A stretch of DNA of 64,000 nt from Corbicula japonica. Lineage: Eukaryota > Mollusca > Bivalvia > Venerida > Cyrenidae. The stretch spans positions 1-64,000 of the forward strand of contig JAZAYU010000009.1 in NCBI GenBank assembly GCA_038501625.1, given 5' to 3'. The stretch's first letter is position 1; each line of letters starts with the position of its first letter. Both the position numbers and the translations under genes were made by a program. Positions 10,641 through 22,948 of the stretch are shown piece after piece. Below the pieces are notes generated by a model. The model searched no databases. It saw nothing but the letters and a program-made list of their open reading frames with translations, and was not told the origin of the DNA.

Positions 10641-13600
10641 GTCTCCGGTTTGACTGTTTTCATAGTGCATGTCTCTACCTTAGTTGACAAGTCATTTATT
10701 TACTAACAATGACTTAGAAGTCTTGCTTCTCGTACCCAATGGAAATCGTTCGGAAGTCTTAATATCTCTGGTTCTGTCACTCTATTAATGTATATTAGAA
10801 ACCGAAAAATAGTTACCCCTAGCAGGGTCTTTTTAAATCAATTGTAAATTATAGAGACCCTGCCCTAGTGGTCCGCCGAATAGTACTTGATGATAGGCCT
10901 CAATATAACATTATATTCACCAGCAACAAACAAGGAATTTTAATTAAAACAATACCATTGTTTCGAATAATAGAATTACTCTGAATAAAATCAATACAGA
11001 GACCTGTTACTACGAATACGTACTTTATATTGGTGAGCGGGTAGCTAGTATGTTACGCCATTGGCAAGGACATGCAAAAGCACACAAATATATGAAAGGT
11101 TAGAAAAGCCAACAGCATTATCAAGCGGACAAGTTGATACTCAATGACGTTACCGAGGCTAGTGAACATGGAAAAAATCAGCAAGAACACGAAATTCCTG
11201 CTAAAATTTAAAAAATGAATTTTGGAGGAAATACTCATTGCTACCTAGATTTTTGTGAAGAAATGTATTTTTTAAGTATTAACCAATGTTTGCAAGCACA
11301 ATTTAGTCTAATTCATGTTCAAATTACCAAGCACATACTAAAACAAAAGAAAAACCGTTTGCACGAGAACTCTGAAATACATGGACAATATACCAAAGCA
11401 ACTCATACCTGAAATAAGTATATGCTGGTTTACAATGTTTAGTGCCAATTCGTCAAAATAATGTTAGGGTTTTCAAGAAATTCAAGGAAAATTTACTTCT
11501 GGGTCTTCTTTCGGCTTGATTTCATAACATATTGATGTACTACTTAAAATTTCTGACATTATTTTGACAGATGACTGAAAAATATTGTAAATAAATGCTT
11601 ACGCTATACTTGTATCATTTTTCTTGACCCGGAAGTAAGTTTTAGCAAACATTGGTAAATCCTTAAATAACTAAATTTCTTTATTAAAATCCGTGTGGCA
11701 ATAAGTATTTTCCCCAAAATTCATTTTTCGAAATTTGAGCCAGTTATCGCCATTTGCAATGTTAGTAACCCTTAATCTACACATACAAAACCAGATTATA
11801 AAATACAATTTTCAGCGTTAAATTCATATACTTTAACATTTTCTGGCGGTTAAGGGCAACATTTCTCCCTGGTGGTGTTAACCACGCTCTAGTGTGCACC
11901 AACCTCATATTTGCCCCAACAGGTTAAATTATGAACAAAAAAGAAGTTTTCTTGTTGAATAAGCGTCAACTGAACCTCAAACTCGAAAATGTAGCATGCA
12001 AAAGCACAAACATAAAACTCATAAGAAAAGCTAAAAGCCTTGTCAAGCGGACAGTTTGGTTCACAATGACGTTACTGAGGCCAGATACATGGAGTCAAAG
12101 CAGCAAGAACACGATTTAACATTTTAATGTCGATATTTCGTTATTTTTGCTGCCGAAAAAACGTCAGGATCACAAAAAAATTAAACATATGAACAACCCA
12201 TAGCTTAATGTTACACATGATGCTTTGTACATTATGCTACAATGTTTAGTGAAACAAGGTAACGTCCAATTTTGAAGAACTGTACACATTTCCTTCTTTG
12301 GTTTCAATATCATAACCTAAAGGAAGAAGTGATATACAGAGATTCAACTAAGTTCATCACTGGACTATAATTCCTATCTTGTTTAATGAGCTAATATTGC
12401 ACAATGCATACTTATCTGGCAGATACTGAGAGAAATTCGGTTGTAAATTTCATTTTAAAGCATTATTATTTGTAATACGCGGGTTTCTGTAACCTAAAAA
12501 CTAATGTGATGACGATCAAGTTGAGATATTGAATGTATCCACGTTAAGCCGTTCTTAAATGACGCAGAAAAAAATAAATGATATACTGCCGCATCAGGAG
12601 GGAAGTTTTCTAAGCGAATCTGTTATACTCTTCGGCAGTCAAGAAGGGAAATTAAAAAATGAAGTAAACACAGTTATCTCCGAAAGTAAATTTCACATTT
12701 GGAAATATAGAATTGAAATTAAATTCTCACAGAGTTATCAATCACTTCACAAATATAGAAACCTTATGCAGTGAAGAATTAAAGAACTGTTAAGTTACAG
12801 AAAGATGCAAGGCCGAGGGTTTTAGTATCCTCTCTTTTTCTCTTTTATGAATGCCTTAAAACACGTCAAATATTTATTTGATAATGTTATTGCTCACATA
12901 AATAGCAAATCTTTAGCTCAGTATACCCTTAGCTCTTATTTTGTTGTTTATAACCATGTTGCTGTCCCTAATTTGCCCGCCCGGCGCGAATACATTGCCA
13001 CTGATTAATATCCTTTTCATTATTTTCATAGACCAACGAGTCGGTCTTTTATTTTCGGTTTTCTAAAAGGCCGTCCAAAGTTGGTCCAGTAACATAAAAC
13101 AGATATAATGCATATGAAACACTAAAACTCCATACCCAGACTTTTGAAATGAGTCGAATTTGTTGACTCATAAGAACTGCTTATTGCTGATTAATGTTGT
13201 CAATATCGTTCTTATATTATATTACTGAAATACTGCTAGCTGCTGCAATCATGACTTTGCTACAAATTTGTGATCATATGTTATTATATGATTATATTTA
13301 TATATTGTCAAGTATAAAGAAAAAAATAAATGGGGTTACCCTTAATTGGGGCCTGAAACGAGAAAAAACAAAACAAAAAAAAAGTTGAGATAAAAGAGTT
13401 ATTATGCCCAAAATATTATTTCTACCACTATAGGAATGTAAAAAATCCAAAACATGTATTCAACATATGCTGTTTTTTTTGGAATTTCAATAATATCACA
13501 TTAAAATAAATAAATAAATAAATAACATCTTCGCAGTGAACCTTTGATTTATTATTACATCTTATATGCAGTAACAATACAATTTAATCTATTATATACA

Positions 13601-13760
13601 AAATTTATAAAGTGTTATCAAGATTTTAAACAAGTTCCTTCTTGAACTCGGGTAGCCATCATTTGTAACTTTATTTTTAAAAACTATTATCAATCACAAA
13701 TAATTCAGCCAAACGTTAAACGTAATATGAAATTTAACTGTAAAAAGTTTTATTTCACAA
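10641..13760. other. Intergenic DNA without supported genes
   Basis: AT-rich sequence. A roughly 140-bp repeat (ATGCAAAAGCACACAAA ... CAGCAAGAACACGA) occurs at 11070-11200 and 11990-12115, and inverted at 17445-17575. Short open frames of 60-70 codons here show no domain, splice-consistent pairing or conservation. Simple (AAAT)n is at about 13505-13525. Confidence 0.5.
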
Positions 13761-13787
13761 AATATGAATGTTATTCGTTCAGATTGA

Positions 13788-14057
13788 TTATTTAACTGCC
13801 TGCTTGTTTACCAAACGATTGATTTGGTCCAGACTTGTAGCAGACTTAACAGCAGAACATATGTCACTACCAGCACTAGCAGCAATGCTTTCACTCATTG
13901 GCTTATCAGGAGCTGCTAGGAAATCAATATCTATACCCAGCCTGTCCAACATAAACGGTTTTCCTCCACCACCTATCGATATCGATGGTTTCAGACTTAT
14001 ATGGAAGTATAGATGGTACACAGTCAACAGAATATATAGAAACACCAAGTTTGACAA
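13788..14057 (-). other. Unassigned open frame, possible exon
   Basis: An 89-codon frame on the minus strand has protein-like composition in its second half (SIGGGGKPF, LGIDIDFLAAPDKP, then Ala/Ser-rich). A possible GTAAAC donor follows ...NQINRLV-type sequence near 13815. No convincing acceptor or homologous exon was found, and the opposite strand is also open over the same span. I do not recognise it. It could be an exon of the gene suggested by the 14-22 kb segmental pair, or chance. Confidence 0.2.
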
Positions 14058-14129
14058 GCTAATGCTTTACAAGTAAGTAAACTGTTTGAACGTATATCAC
14101 CGGCAACCAAACTTCAAAATATCTTCGAA

Positions 14130-16000
14130 TCAAACAGTTTATTATTCCATTTGTTCAATCAAGAGGCTATGTACTGGTAAACAATGATATAAGCTGAGTA
14201 GATCCAAAGTTCTGTGAAACTGTTTGTGTTCAGTGGAGTTTCTCCTGGCCTGTGATAACAGCAGAGAAATCTGAAAAAAAACTCTTGATTAAATAATTAC
14301 TTTTGTATCAGACAACAGTTTCTGTAAAAACGTAAAGACGTGTAACAGGACGTGAGAAATTCACCCTGCCGCCAAGTGTTTCATGGAAACATTGTTAAAG
14401 TGATACAATAAACTGTCATGTGATAAAGACCTGTGAACTGTGAAATGAAATGGAATAAATAGTAATGGTTCACATTTGTACACAGTGTTCATTCTTAAAA
14501 GGATGTTTTGGTCTGTGACATTGGAAGCCAACCTAGGAAAAGGTCAGCATAACTGTTAGTTCTGCTCATTATGTCAACATGCCAAACATTTCTACTAAGT
14601 AATTATAGAATTGTTTCTTGTCAAAACAGTTATTTAGACAGTAGTCGAAATATATTTTAGAGATAAATTAAAATAGAAAAAAACAACTTTTCTTTGATAT
14701 AAAAGACAAGTGTGGCAACAGTGCTCATTTTCGGCATCTTCAAGTAAACCTATTTTAGTGCTATATATCCAAGTCAGTTTTTATCGAATTTGGCATACAC
14801 ATTATAACCCATCTACGAAGAATGTCAAGGCTGATAAAATTATTAAAACATTTTACCGAATATAAGAAGGAACAAAGTTAAATCTGTTATTTCCATTATA
14901 AAGGGCTAACCACACTCCTCCCCATCACGTTCATCGATAAAAAGAAAATTATCAAAATCTCAATAACGGCAAAATGCTCTTCAATGAAACTTTGCACAAA
15001 TGAGTTTTACTAATGTACACTATTTTGCATATGGTAAGACACATTAGAACATTAAAGGAAAATAGCGAGAGAAGAGTGGTAAACCCTTAAAATGCAACAT
15101 TCTTTTATCTTGAGATCATACGCCGCTGAACATGGGATGGTATTAAGCTGAAAATACCGCATTGAAGGTTCCATGTTCACCGACATATGCATACCATCGT
15201 TTGAGATGGATCAATGCTGTACTGTTGATTGGTGTAAATATTGAGTTGCGCTCAACCCGGGGCTAGGCGGCGTGGGCAGTAAAAATCATATCCATTACTG
15301 CCCATGAACAGGCTCAATCAAACCGAGCCTGCAATATTTTCATATTTGTCGTGGTCGAGGGTCTTCAATGTTCCCTTTTCATCTATTGTTACTAGATTGT
15401 TACTTAAATGGTTTATATGAGTGTTACTGAACTGGTTATCAAACATAGCCTAGATATTGTGCTCATACACAATATTTGATTATAAATCAAGAGAACCAAA
15501 CATGAGACATGATAGTGCAAATTTAGAATGTGACCAAGTTTCATTAAAACTGAACACAGAGTGCAATAATGCGCCACTTGTGGTAGGGCATATTGCCGTG
15601 CAACTTCTCAATACAATAATTTAAACATGTTTAAGTTTAAAAGCGAAACTCAGTTTTTGACACTTTTCTAATTAGGCCAAGAGAGAAATAAAATATTCAG
15701 ACAAATACTCAGTCTCAGCTAAATTGAAATAAGACAGAGCCAAAAATTGGCAAATTTATTTCCATTTTTCTCAAATGACATAGTCCTCTGGGTCTTTATT
15801 GCGATGGTAGTCTAAGTGGAAATGCCGGACTGCATGAAATTTGTGGAAATTTTATAAACACAATTTATGTCAAAGAACACACTGTCTGAACGTCAGAATA
15901 ATATCGTTGAACAAATAAATAAAATGCTGAAGGCAAATCAGGCTTACCAACAGGTTGTCATTCCTTCCCTTGCACTTCCTTTCGACCTAAAAATTTAAAA
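14130..16000. other. Left member of a segmental duplication
   Basis: Blocks around 14155-14570, 15790-15850 and 15840-16000 align in the same orientation with 19755-20205 plus 21421-21470, 21445-21490 and 21955-22100. Candidate minus-strand exons are shared. In 14159-14270, an acceptor and a 37-codon frame ending in TGA have an in-frame homologue at 19762-19888. In 15948-15986, a 39-nt GT/AG exon is homologous to 22051-22089 but has a TGA in the frame that is open on the right. This copy looks decayed. The pair is independent of the zinc-finger duplication. Confidence 0.4.
15090..15345 (+). repeat. Dispersed 250-bp repeat (inverted copy at 31725-31975)
   Basis: The stretch from TTCTTTTATCTTGAGATCA through CTCAACCCGGGGCTAGG to AAACCGAGCCTGCAATATT matches the reverse complement of 31725-31975. 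Both copies keep the words TGGTATTAA and CCTGTTCATGGGCAG in diverged form. No ORF or target duplication is evident; the class is unknown. Confidence 0.55.
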
Positions 16001-16254
16001 GATCACAATATTTAGAATAGAACTAAGTTTTGAGATCAGTCTCAAATCTCAAGTGATATTTGAGACTGATCTCCAGATTTAGTTTTATGATCTTGGGCAC
16101 TGCTAGACTGTTCTTGTTCTTCAAGTCGTGTCATTCAGCCGCCCGCCGAGGATCACTTTGGCAAAGAGAAATATTAATTTATTTAGACCTCTGGCAGAGA
16201 TCATTAAAACGTTTGGGCGTTGTATTGAGAAGGTTTAAGGCAGTCAATTTCGGC

Positions 16255-17245
16255 GCTTCTTGAGTTCCAAGTTTCAAAGATATTGGATTATTCAGCATAC
16301 ACGTTTATTCGTGAGGCTATCTCTAAACTTGTACTTTTTCGCTATGTAGCGCAGTGACCCACCTCCGGATTGTTGGGTTCCCGACAGTTCAGAGCCATGA
16401 AATTCAGACAATGAGCTCACCTTAACCATCTCAACGAACGCCGGGAGTTTTGGATCATTCAGCATAGACGGTTACTTGTGAGGCTGTCTCTGCACTTAGA
16501 CTAAATAACGTTGTTTTTGTTTTGTTCCGTAGTCCTTTGAAGGCCAACGGTTCTAATATCCATTTTATTGCAATGGCTCGAACCAACCTGGTTTTTAAGT
16601 CGCCAACCATTAGAGGCACACGACCCGCAAATATTTTCGGCCCGGTGCAATATAGGAGCTCTCATGTCTTGGCTGGAAGTACGAGCACCAGCAAACGTCT
16701 GTAAATACGTAGTTACGTTTACGGACTTAGACTTTTTCGCTATGTAACGTTGTGACCGACCTCCTGGGTTCCAAACAGTTCAGAGCCTTGAAATTTTGAT
16801 CATGACCTCACCTGGTCAATCGCCATGAACCCCAGAAGTTTCAAAGATATCGGAGTATTCGGCATACCCGTTTACTCGTGAGGCCTCGGGAATATGAAAC
16901 ATTTTTCATGCTCATCTCATCGATTTCGCGATTGAGCTTGAACATTTGATGGCTTCATTTGCTTTTATTATCTAAAATAAAACATTATAAAAAGAAGATA
17001 TGAGATAATTGATCTCGGTAACATCTGAAGAACAGAAAGATGTTTTCTTAAACATGAAGGCTGTTAATGTTCTAGACATTTTAAGCTTGAGCACAAACTT
17101 GAGTTGAGCATGAAAAAAGTTTTATAATCACGGGGCAAAATCTTTTTTGTACTTTGTTTCGCTATTTAGCGTAGTGACTGACTTCCGGATTCTCGAGTTC
17201 CAGAGAATTTAGAGCCCCGAGTTTGAAGAGTACACTCCTAATCCA
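16255..17245. repeat. Degenerate tandem repeat, units of several hundred bp
   Basis: Units marked by TTTCAAAGATAT..GGATTATTCAGCATA, CGTGAGGC, TTTTTCGCTATGTAGCG, CACCTCCGGATTG and CAGAGCC recur starting near 16265, 16450, 16845 and 17150. Some units are partial and one is broken by unrelated sequence (16510-16690). The origin is unknown. Confidence 0.5.
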
Positions 17246-17439
17246 CGCTAAGAAACAAAAATAATATGATCGGTATAGTTAAGAGTACCATAACCATCAC
17301 GTAGCTTTCTTTCCTCTGCCTTTTACAGTTGATCATTATGCTTACCTCTTTGGTTGCACAACGGTGGCAGGGGTTAAAGAGTTTATGAAGGTTAATGGGG
17401 AAATCTTTTCTTAAAAGAACCTAGAAGCTCGATTTGTTT

Positions 17440-17960
17440 CTTTTATCCCTGTTATCGTGTTCTTGCTGATTTTACTCCAGGAGCTCTGGTCTCGGTAAGA
17501 TCATTGAGTACCCCATTCGGCTTTGCAATGCTCTTAGCTTCTTATGTTTTATATGTTTGTGTGTTTTTGCATGCAACATTGTTAAGCAGATAAGTGGGTT
17601 GGAGTCTTTTCACCAAGACAACTTGTACTTGTTTTGTGATATGAGAACTTGTTGGGGCAAGTGTGAGGTTGGTGCACCCTAGAACCTGGTTTAAACCCCC
17701 AGTGGTAATTTGATTTGCCACTGACCGTTCCAAGGCGGTAGCACCTCGGGTTCTCATTTTTGTTTATTGTTAGTGGTGTCTTTTTTTAGACTGATTATTT
17801 TATTAACCATGCTCTCTCCCCCTCTCTTCTTCTTGACTGTGTGGGGAGGCTGTATTTTTCTGAATGTGGCGATTCCTGATATGCATATTTCACCTTTTTT
17901 TGACTGTCTGTGATGCTGTGATTTCCGAGTGTTGCTATTCCAGATATGCAAGGTTCACTT
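17440..17960. repeat. Composite of dispersed repeats
   Basis: 17445-17575 is the inverted copy of the repeats at 11070 and 11990. 17580-17960 carries the GGTGCACCCTAGAACC / GTTTAAACCCCCAGTGG block and the GTGTGGGGAGGCTGTA block also found at 1225-1365, 35724-35860 and (first part) 54865-54920. Short open frames here are chance. Confidence 0.5.
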
Positions 17961-18395
17961 TATGCTTAACTAAATGCCAAAATCTTAAACACGTCTGCCC
18001 GCCGCGATTTCCTCAGTGAGACACACGAAACTATGTCACGCTCATCTGCGTTTTAAAAACGTTATTTAAAAAAAAAACAACATCTGGACATTGTTCAATA
18101 CTGCTGTTGAATAATAACCATAATCAGGAAAACGTTGTCGCGGCCACCAATCGCTTTGAATGTATTGTGCGATTTCGATGCAAGATTTTTATAGAAAAAT
18201 ACGATGGGTGAAATTTTTCGTGCTATTAATACAGAATTAAAATATGGAAAACACTTCTCGACCCATCTTGAAATCTGCCTTAACTAACAGTCCCCATGAT
18301 GTCTGTTTTTTTTTCTGGGAGAATAGCTGAATCAGGATTTTATCAATTTACGATTTCCTAGGGTCCTGGTCAACAGCGGGATAGCTGGATATGAA

Positions 18396-18595
18396 ATGTC
18401 GGCGACAAAGAAAACGGGAGTGAAGCGACGAAAGACATACTATCGAGTTCAAGTACCAGACGATTAAAGAAGTTGAAAAGGGACGTCAACAGACAGCTAT
18501 CGCTAAGGATGTATGAAAAAACTTACCGTGTCTGCTCCTGTATGTGCTGTCCGCTCCTGGCTCTGTCGGTTGACGGGGTGATTTTGATGCTTCTT
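18396..18595 (+). pseudogene. pogo/Tigger-type transposase N-terminal relic
   Basis: An ATG at 18396 opens MSATKKTGVKRRKTYY. After a frame change the sequence reads YQTIKEVEKGRQQTAIAKDV, and after another it reads LTVSAPVCAVRSWL. The order resembles the CENP-B/Tigger N-terminal helix-turn-helix (basic start, IKEVEKG, AIAKD, VS..V.SWL). At least two frameshifts and no downstream catalytic domain make it a decayed fragment. The call rests on motif memory only. Confidence 0.4.
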
Positions 18596-18599
18596 ACAT

Positions 18600-20200
18600 T
18601 GATTTGGTGATCGAAAATGTCATATGTATATATTTAAAATATCAATGTTAAAATGTTGTGTGCTGTTTTACCGAAATCTATTAAATGCTTTAAAATTTCA
18701 AGGTTAAAAATAGTGTACGCCGTTTTACCGAAATCTAATAAATGTAGCGCGAAACATGACAAAATTCGACAGGTGCATGAATTGTGCGACTGGCGCATGT
18801 AGTTCTTAAACGCACGACTTGCATAATGGCTAAGTTTAAAGACCGCACATCTTGTGGTTTTTACAAAATATCAATTCAAAAGTCGAAATCTTGTAGAAAT
18901 TATGATGTCACAACATTTTATAAGCATTTAAAAATGGTATTTAGTAAAAACTAGAGTATGCGAGATCTTAAAACTTTGTCAATATGCAAATCATACATCC
19001 ACCGGTCTAAATAAATATTAGCTTGGAACAATACTTGTTGTTAAATATGAATAAATCTGGAATATAAACCACAATTCTCGGCTATTTTCTATTTTCACGG
19101 TTTGATCCAATGCATGTGATGCAACATGCGTGCTCTGCTGCTGAGGCGTGCGCCGTTTATGTAGTTTGATCTCCAAGGGCCAGAGATGAAATGACATAAT
19201 AATTTTTATTATAAAAATATTTTTATTCGCTATGCGTTTTTCCAAAAAGATGTTGACGTTGATCAGGATCTACACTGTTCGCTTTTTTGATTCACGTTCT
19301 TCTAACCAAAAAGCAAACAGTGTAGATCCTGAGAAGAAGGTATTTATGTGCCAGATGATCTAGATCTACACTCATTGCATATGTGATAAAACCCATACAC
19401 ATTGAGTAAAAAGCAAATCTTAAACAAAATAATCTAACAATATTCTTCCAACAAGGGAATCATTATAATTATATATCAACATCAAACATAAAAAACTTCA
19501 GACGAAGGAAAATCTTCAATATATGTTCTTTGCTTTCAGCAAACACTTGTATAAAATATCCTAAGCCAACATTAACATTAATGAACTTATTTCTCTTTTT
19601 CTCGTATTTGTAAAATCCTTTTTATTTATTATTTGTTTGAATGTGTATTTACAAACTTCCAATCGTCTTGAATACCAAATCATGTATTTGTAAAATACTT
19701 TTCAGTAAGTATTTGTTTGAACGTGTATTACCAAACTTCCAATCGTCTTGAATACTAATAGTTAAATATTCCAACAAGAGGCTAGGTACTGGTTAACAAT
19801 GATATAAGATGAGCAGATCCCAAGTTCTGTGATACTGATTGTGATGTTCAGAGGAGTATCTCCTGGTCTGTGACAACAGCAGAGAAATCTGAAATAAATA
19901 TAATGCCTAAATCATCACCTTTGCCTCAGACAAGTGTTACTGTCCACAAACAAAAAGTGTTAATTAAAGGACGTGACATATGCATTCCCCTAGGCACATG
20001 TACATGTTTCATGGAAACAATGTAGAAGTGAGACAATAAACTTTCATGTGATAAAGACCTGTAAAATGTGTTCAGAAATGGAGGAAAGGGTTCATATTTG
20101 TACAGTGTTAATTCTTAAAATTGATGAAAAAAAAATCTCTTTCTTATCAACAGAGAGAACTGGATGTTAGTGCTTGTGACTCTGGATGTGACATTGAACT
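18600..20200. other. Intergenic DNA with small repeats
   Basis: A roughly 65-bp direct duplication (GCTGTTTTACCGAAATCTA..AAATG) lies at 18660-18740. A strong inverted repeat is at 19263-19332. A duplicated word, ACAAACTTCCAATCGTCTTGAATAC, occurs at about 19650 and 19735. From 19755 the right member of the segmental pair begins. No supported gene lies before that. Confidence 0.5.
19263..19332. repeat. Hairpin-forming inverted repeat
   Basis: TCAGGATCTACACTGTTCGC pairs with the reverse complement of GCAAACAGTGTAGATCCTGA, extending to about 26-bp arms with one or two mismatches and a loop near 18 nt. It may be a short foldback element or a transcribed hairpin. CAGTGTAGATC-like words also occur at 5705-5715. 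Confidence 0.7.
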
Positions 20201-22100
20201 AGACTAGATGGGTGTTCAGTTGAACACTTGTGTCGCCCTCAGGTGCTGTCGGAATAAAAATGCAAGTTCAAAAAGGGGCATAACTCCATCAAATGTGACC
20301 TTGACCTTATGAATATAGTATCGTCACGAGCCTATTGTCATAGGGAATATAATTTGAAAGTTTGATGAAGAAATATTAACAAATGGCAAAGTTATAGCCA
20401 GAGTTAAGTTCTCATATAAAGGGAAATAACTCCATCAAGTGTGACCTTCACCTAAAGAATGTGGTATTATCAGGAGCGTGTTGTGAAAAGGAATATAATT
20501 TGAAAGTTTGATGAAGAAATATTAAGAAATGGCAAAGTTATAGCCAATGTTAAGTTTTCGTAAAAAGGGAAATAACTCCATTAAATGTTATCTTGACCTA
20601 AAGAATGTGGTATCACATGAGTGTGTTGTCATAAGGAATATAATTTGAAAGTTTGATGAAGAAATATTAAGAAATGGCCAAGTTATAGCCAATGTTAAGT
20701 TTTCGTAAAAAGGGAAATAACTCCATCAAATGTGACCTTGACCTAAAGAATTGGTATCATCACAAGCGTGTAGTCAAAAGGAATATAATTTGAAAGTTTC
20801 ATGAAGAAATAATAAGAAATGGCAAAGTTATTGCCAATGTTAAGTATTCGTGTCTCAATATAAGTACAAAAGGGGCATAACTCCATCAAATGTGACCTTG
20901 ACCTTGATAATTCGGTATCATCACGAGCGTGTTGTCATAAGAAATATAATTTGAAAGTTTCATAAAGAAATATTAAGAAATGGCAAAGTCATTGCCAACG
21001 TTAAGCTTTTGTGTCTAAATATAAGAAAAAAAGCGGCCTAACTCCATCAAATGTGACCTTGACCTTGAGAATGTGGTATCATCACGAGCGTGTTGTCATA
21101 AGGAATATAATTTGAAAGTTTCATGATGAAATATTAAGAAATGGCAAAGTTTTTGCCAACGTTAAGTTTTCGTGTCTAAATATAAGTACAAAAAGGGGCA
21201 TAACTCCGTCAAATGTGATCTTGACCTTGAGAATTTGGCATCATCTCGAGCGTGTTGTCATAAGCAATATAATTTGAAAGTTTGATGAAGAGATTTTAAG
21301 AAATGACAAAATTATAGCCAACGTTAAGTTTTCGTGACAGACCGACGGACCAACGGACCGACGGACGGACGGACAAAGCGGTCCCTATGTATCGCCGTTT
21401 CTTCGAAAGGGCGACACAAAAAAGGTTGGCATAATTATCTGCTCATTATGTCTGGGTCTTAACTGCCGTGGTAGTAATCTGGAAGTGCCAGTCGATCAAG
21501 TGGGTTTTTAACTCTATAAACCTTACCTGTCTTTGACTCTACTCGCAATGATCATGATCACTTGTTTCTGTCTCTGATGTTGACAAGTCTGCTGCAGCTT
21601 CTAAATCTGTATCAATATGCAAAAATAGGGACATAAATAAAAATAAATAAATGTTTTTTTAAATAAAATTCAAGCAACGTTTCAAATTAAATTGTTTAAC
21701 CTTTTTGCGGTGAATAACCAGAATGACAATAACTATCTGGATCCATTCAATATAATGCGATTCAATATTTCAAGTTTATCATATTGTTAATGAAAACAAA
21801 ACTAGGTATTATGCACCTTAATGAAATAATAAGAAAGATAATTTCTCCAAATCTATTTCAAAGTTGCATTGTTAAGGCATTCTTTATCAACATTATATTT
21901 CTGAGAGGTAAACATTTAAAATTGATAAACATACAAACGGAATGTATTAATTTTCGGAAATTTTATAAACATCATCTATGTCAAAGAAGAAGCTAAATGA
22001 TTAATATCGTTGAAACTATGAATGAATAATGAATCAAAACCATTGCTTACCAACAGTTTGTCTTTCCTCCCCTTGGACTTTCTTTAGATCTAAAAATTGA
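19755..22100. other. Right member of segmental duplication with candidate exons
   Basis: It is homologous to 14130-16000, interrupted by the Pearl-like element at 20204-21420. Candidate minus-strand coding parts: 22051-22089 (39 nt, AG/GT, reads LKKVQGEERQTV) spliced in phase to 21606-21539 (DLEAAADLSTSETETSD..., stop TAG). The splice is consistent (phase 1, G|AT). The left copy has a stop in the same 39-nt exon. No domain is recognised, and no upstream exon is supported. Confidence 0.4.
20204..21420 (+). mobile_element. Pearl-like element, GTGTCGCC family
   Basis: The 5' end CTAGATGGGTGTTCAG continues into a palindrome GTGTTCAGTTGAACAC and then GTGTCGCCCT. About seven monomers of roughly 137-168 bp follow (AACTCCATCAAATGTGACC ... 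TTTGAAAGTTTGATGAAG). An ACCGACGGACGGACGG tract comes next, then CGCC...GGCGACAC, whose AGGGCGACAC is the inverse of the 5' GTGTCGCCCT. It is non-coding. The empty counterpart is near 14535-14552 (CCAACCTAGG AAAAGGTCAGC). Confidence 0.8.
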
Positions 22101-22948
22101 ATAGATATGAATTTAGCCTACATAATCATAATTAAGCTTAACAAATGTGGCAAGTCATCAAACATTATTATAGGCATAAAAATTTGCCTTGACTGGAGTA
22201 AGATGAAAGTGCATCTTTGTTTGGTCTATTTGAAATCTTTCATAATAACTTAAGTGAAGCAGTCTGACTGATTCAATCAAATGATTTATCCTACCACTAC
22301 CCATTTATTTCGCGAAAATCAGCCTGCCTAATAAACTTGACGTTTATACGGCACTCAAGCTTTATTTTAGGCAGGTCCGGAACTACTTTTTACCTAGTTT
22401 TCCGATACACAAAATACTTGCTAAAACTTGACCTGGAACTAATGCTACTCTTTTTGCAAGTTCCCTAACAGAGAAGGAACCATTTGCACTACGAGAGAGA
22501 GTCCCATTTGTACTACGAGAGAGTCTAGTATTATAATCCGCTTGAAACAGGAGCCGCTCTAATTAAAACTGACGTCATTTTTCGAGATCAATATTCCTTC
22601 CGGCATGACAAGTGTGTAATCAATTTCGGACATATTTTTTGGATTGTATTAGACTAAAATGTGTTTAAATTGTTGCTTTTTCTGTGCTGATGGATTTATA
22701 TGCTTGGAGATAAGAAATCCCGATTCAATGCCTGCTTCTAGGCCATTTCGGTTTCGAAAAAAACTGAAATGGCTTTGTTGCTGGTGTTAAATTTCAACTG
22801 ACTGAAGAAGGGAAAAAATAAAGACTAGACTATTCTTTTGGACAAGGAAATACAGAGACTAGCCTTTTTTCAAGTAGGCTAGTCAGCTGGAAAAAGTAGA
22901 AACTGGATGTTGCACATTTGACATGTTGGAAGCCTACGACCCGTAAAC
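22100..22948. other. Intergenic DNA, nothing supported
   Basis: No open frame of note, no splice-paired exon and no clear repeat ends. Short direct repeats such as ACTACGAGAGAGAGTC (22490 and 22515) are present. Confidence 0.4.
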
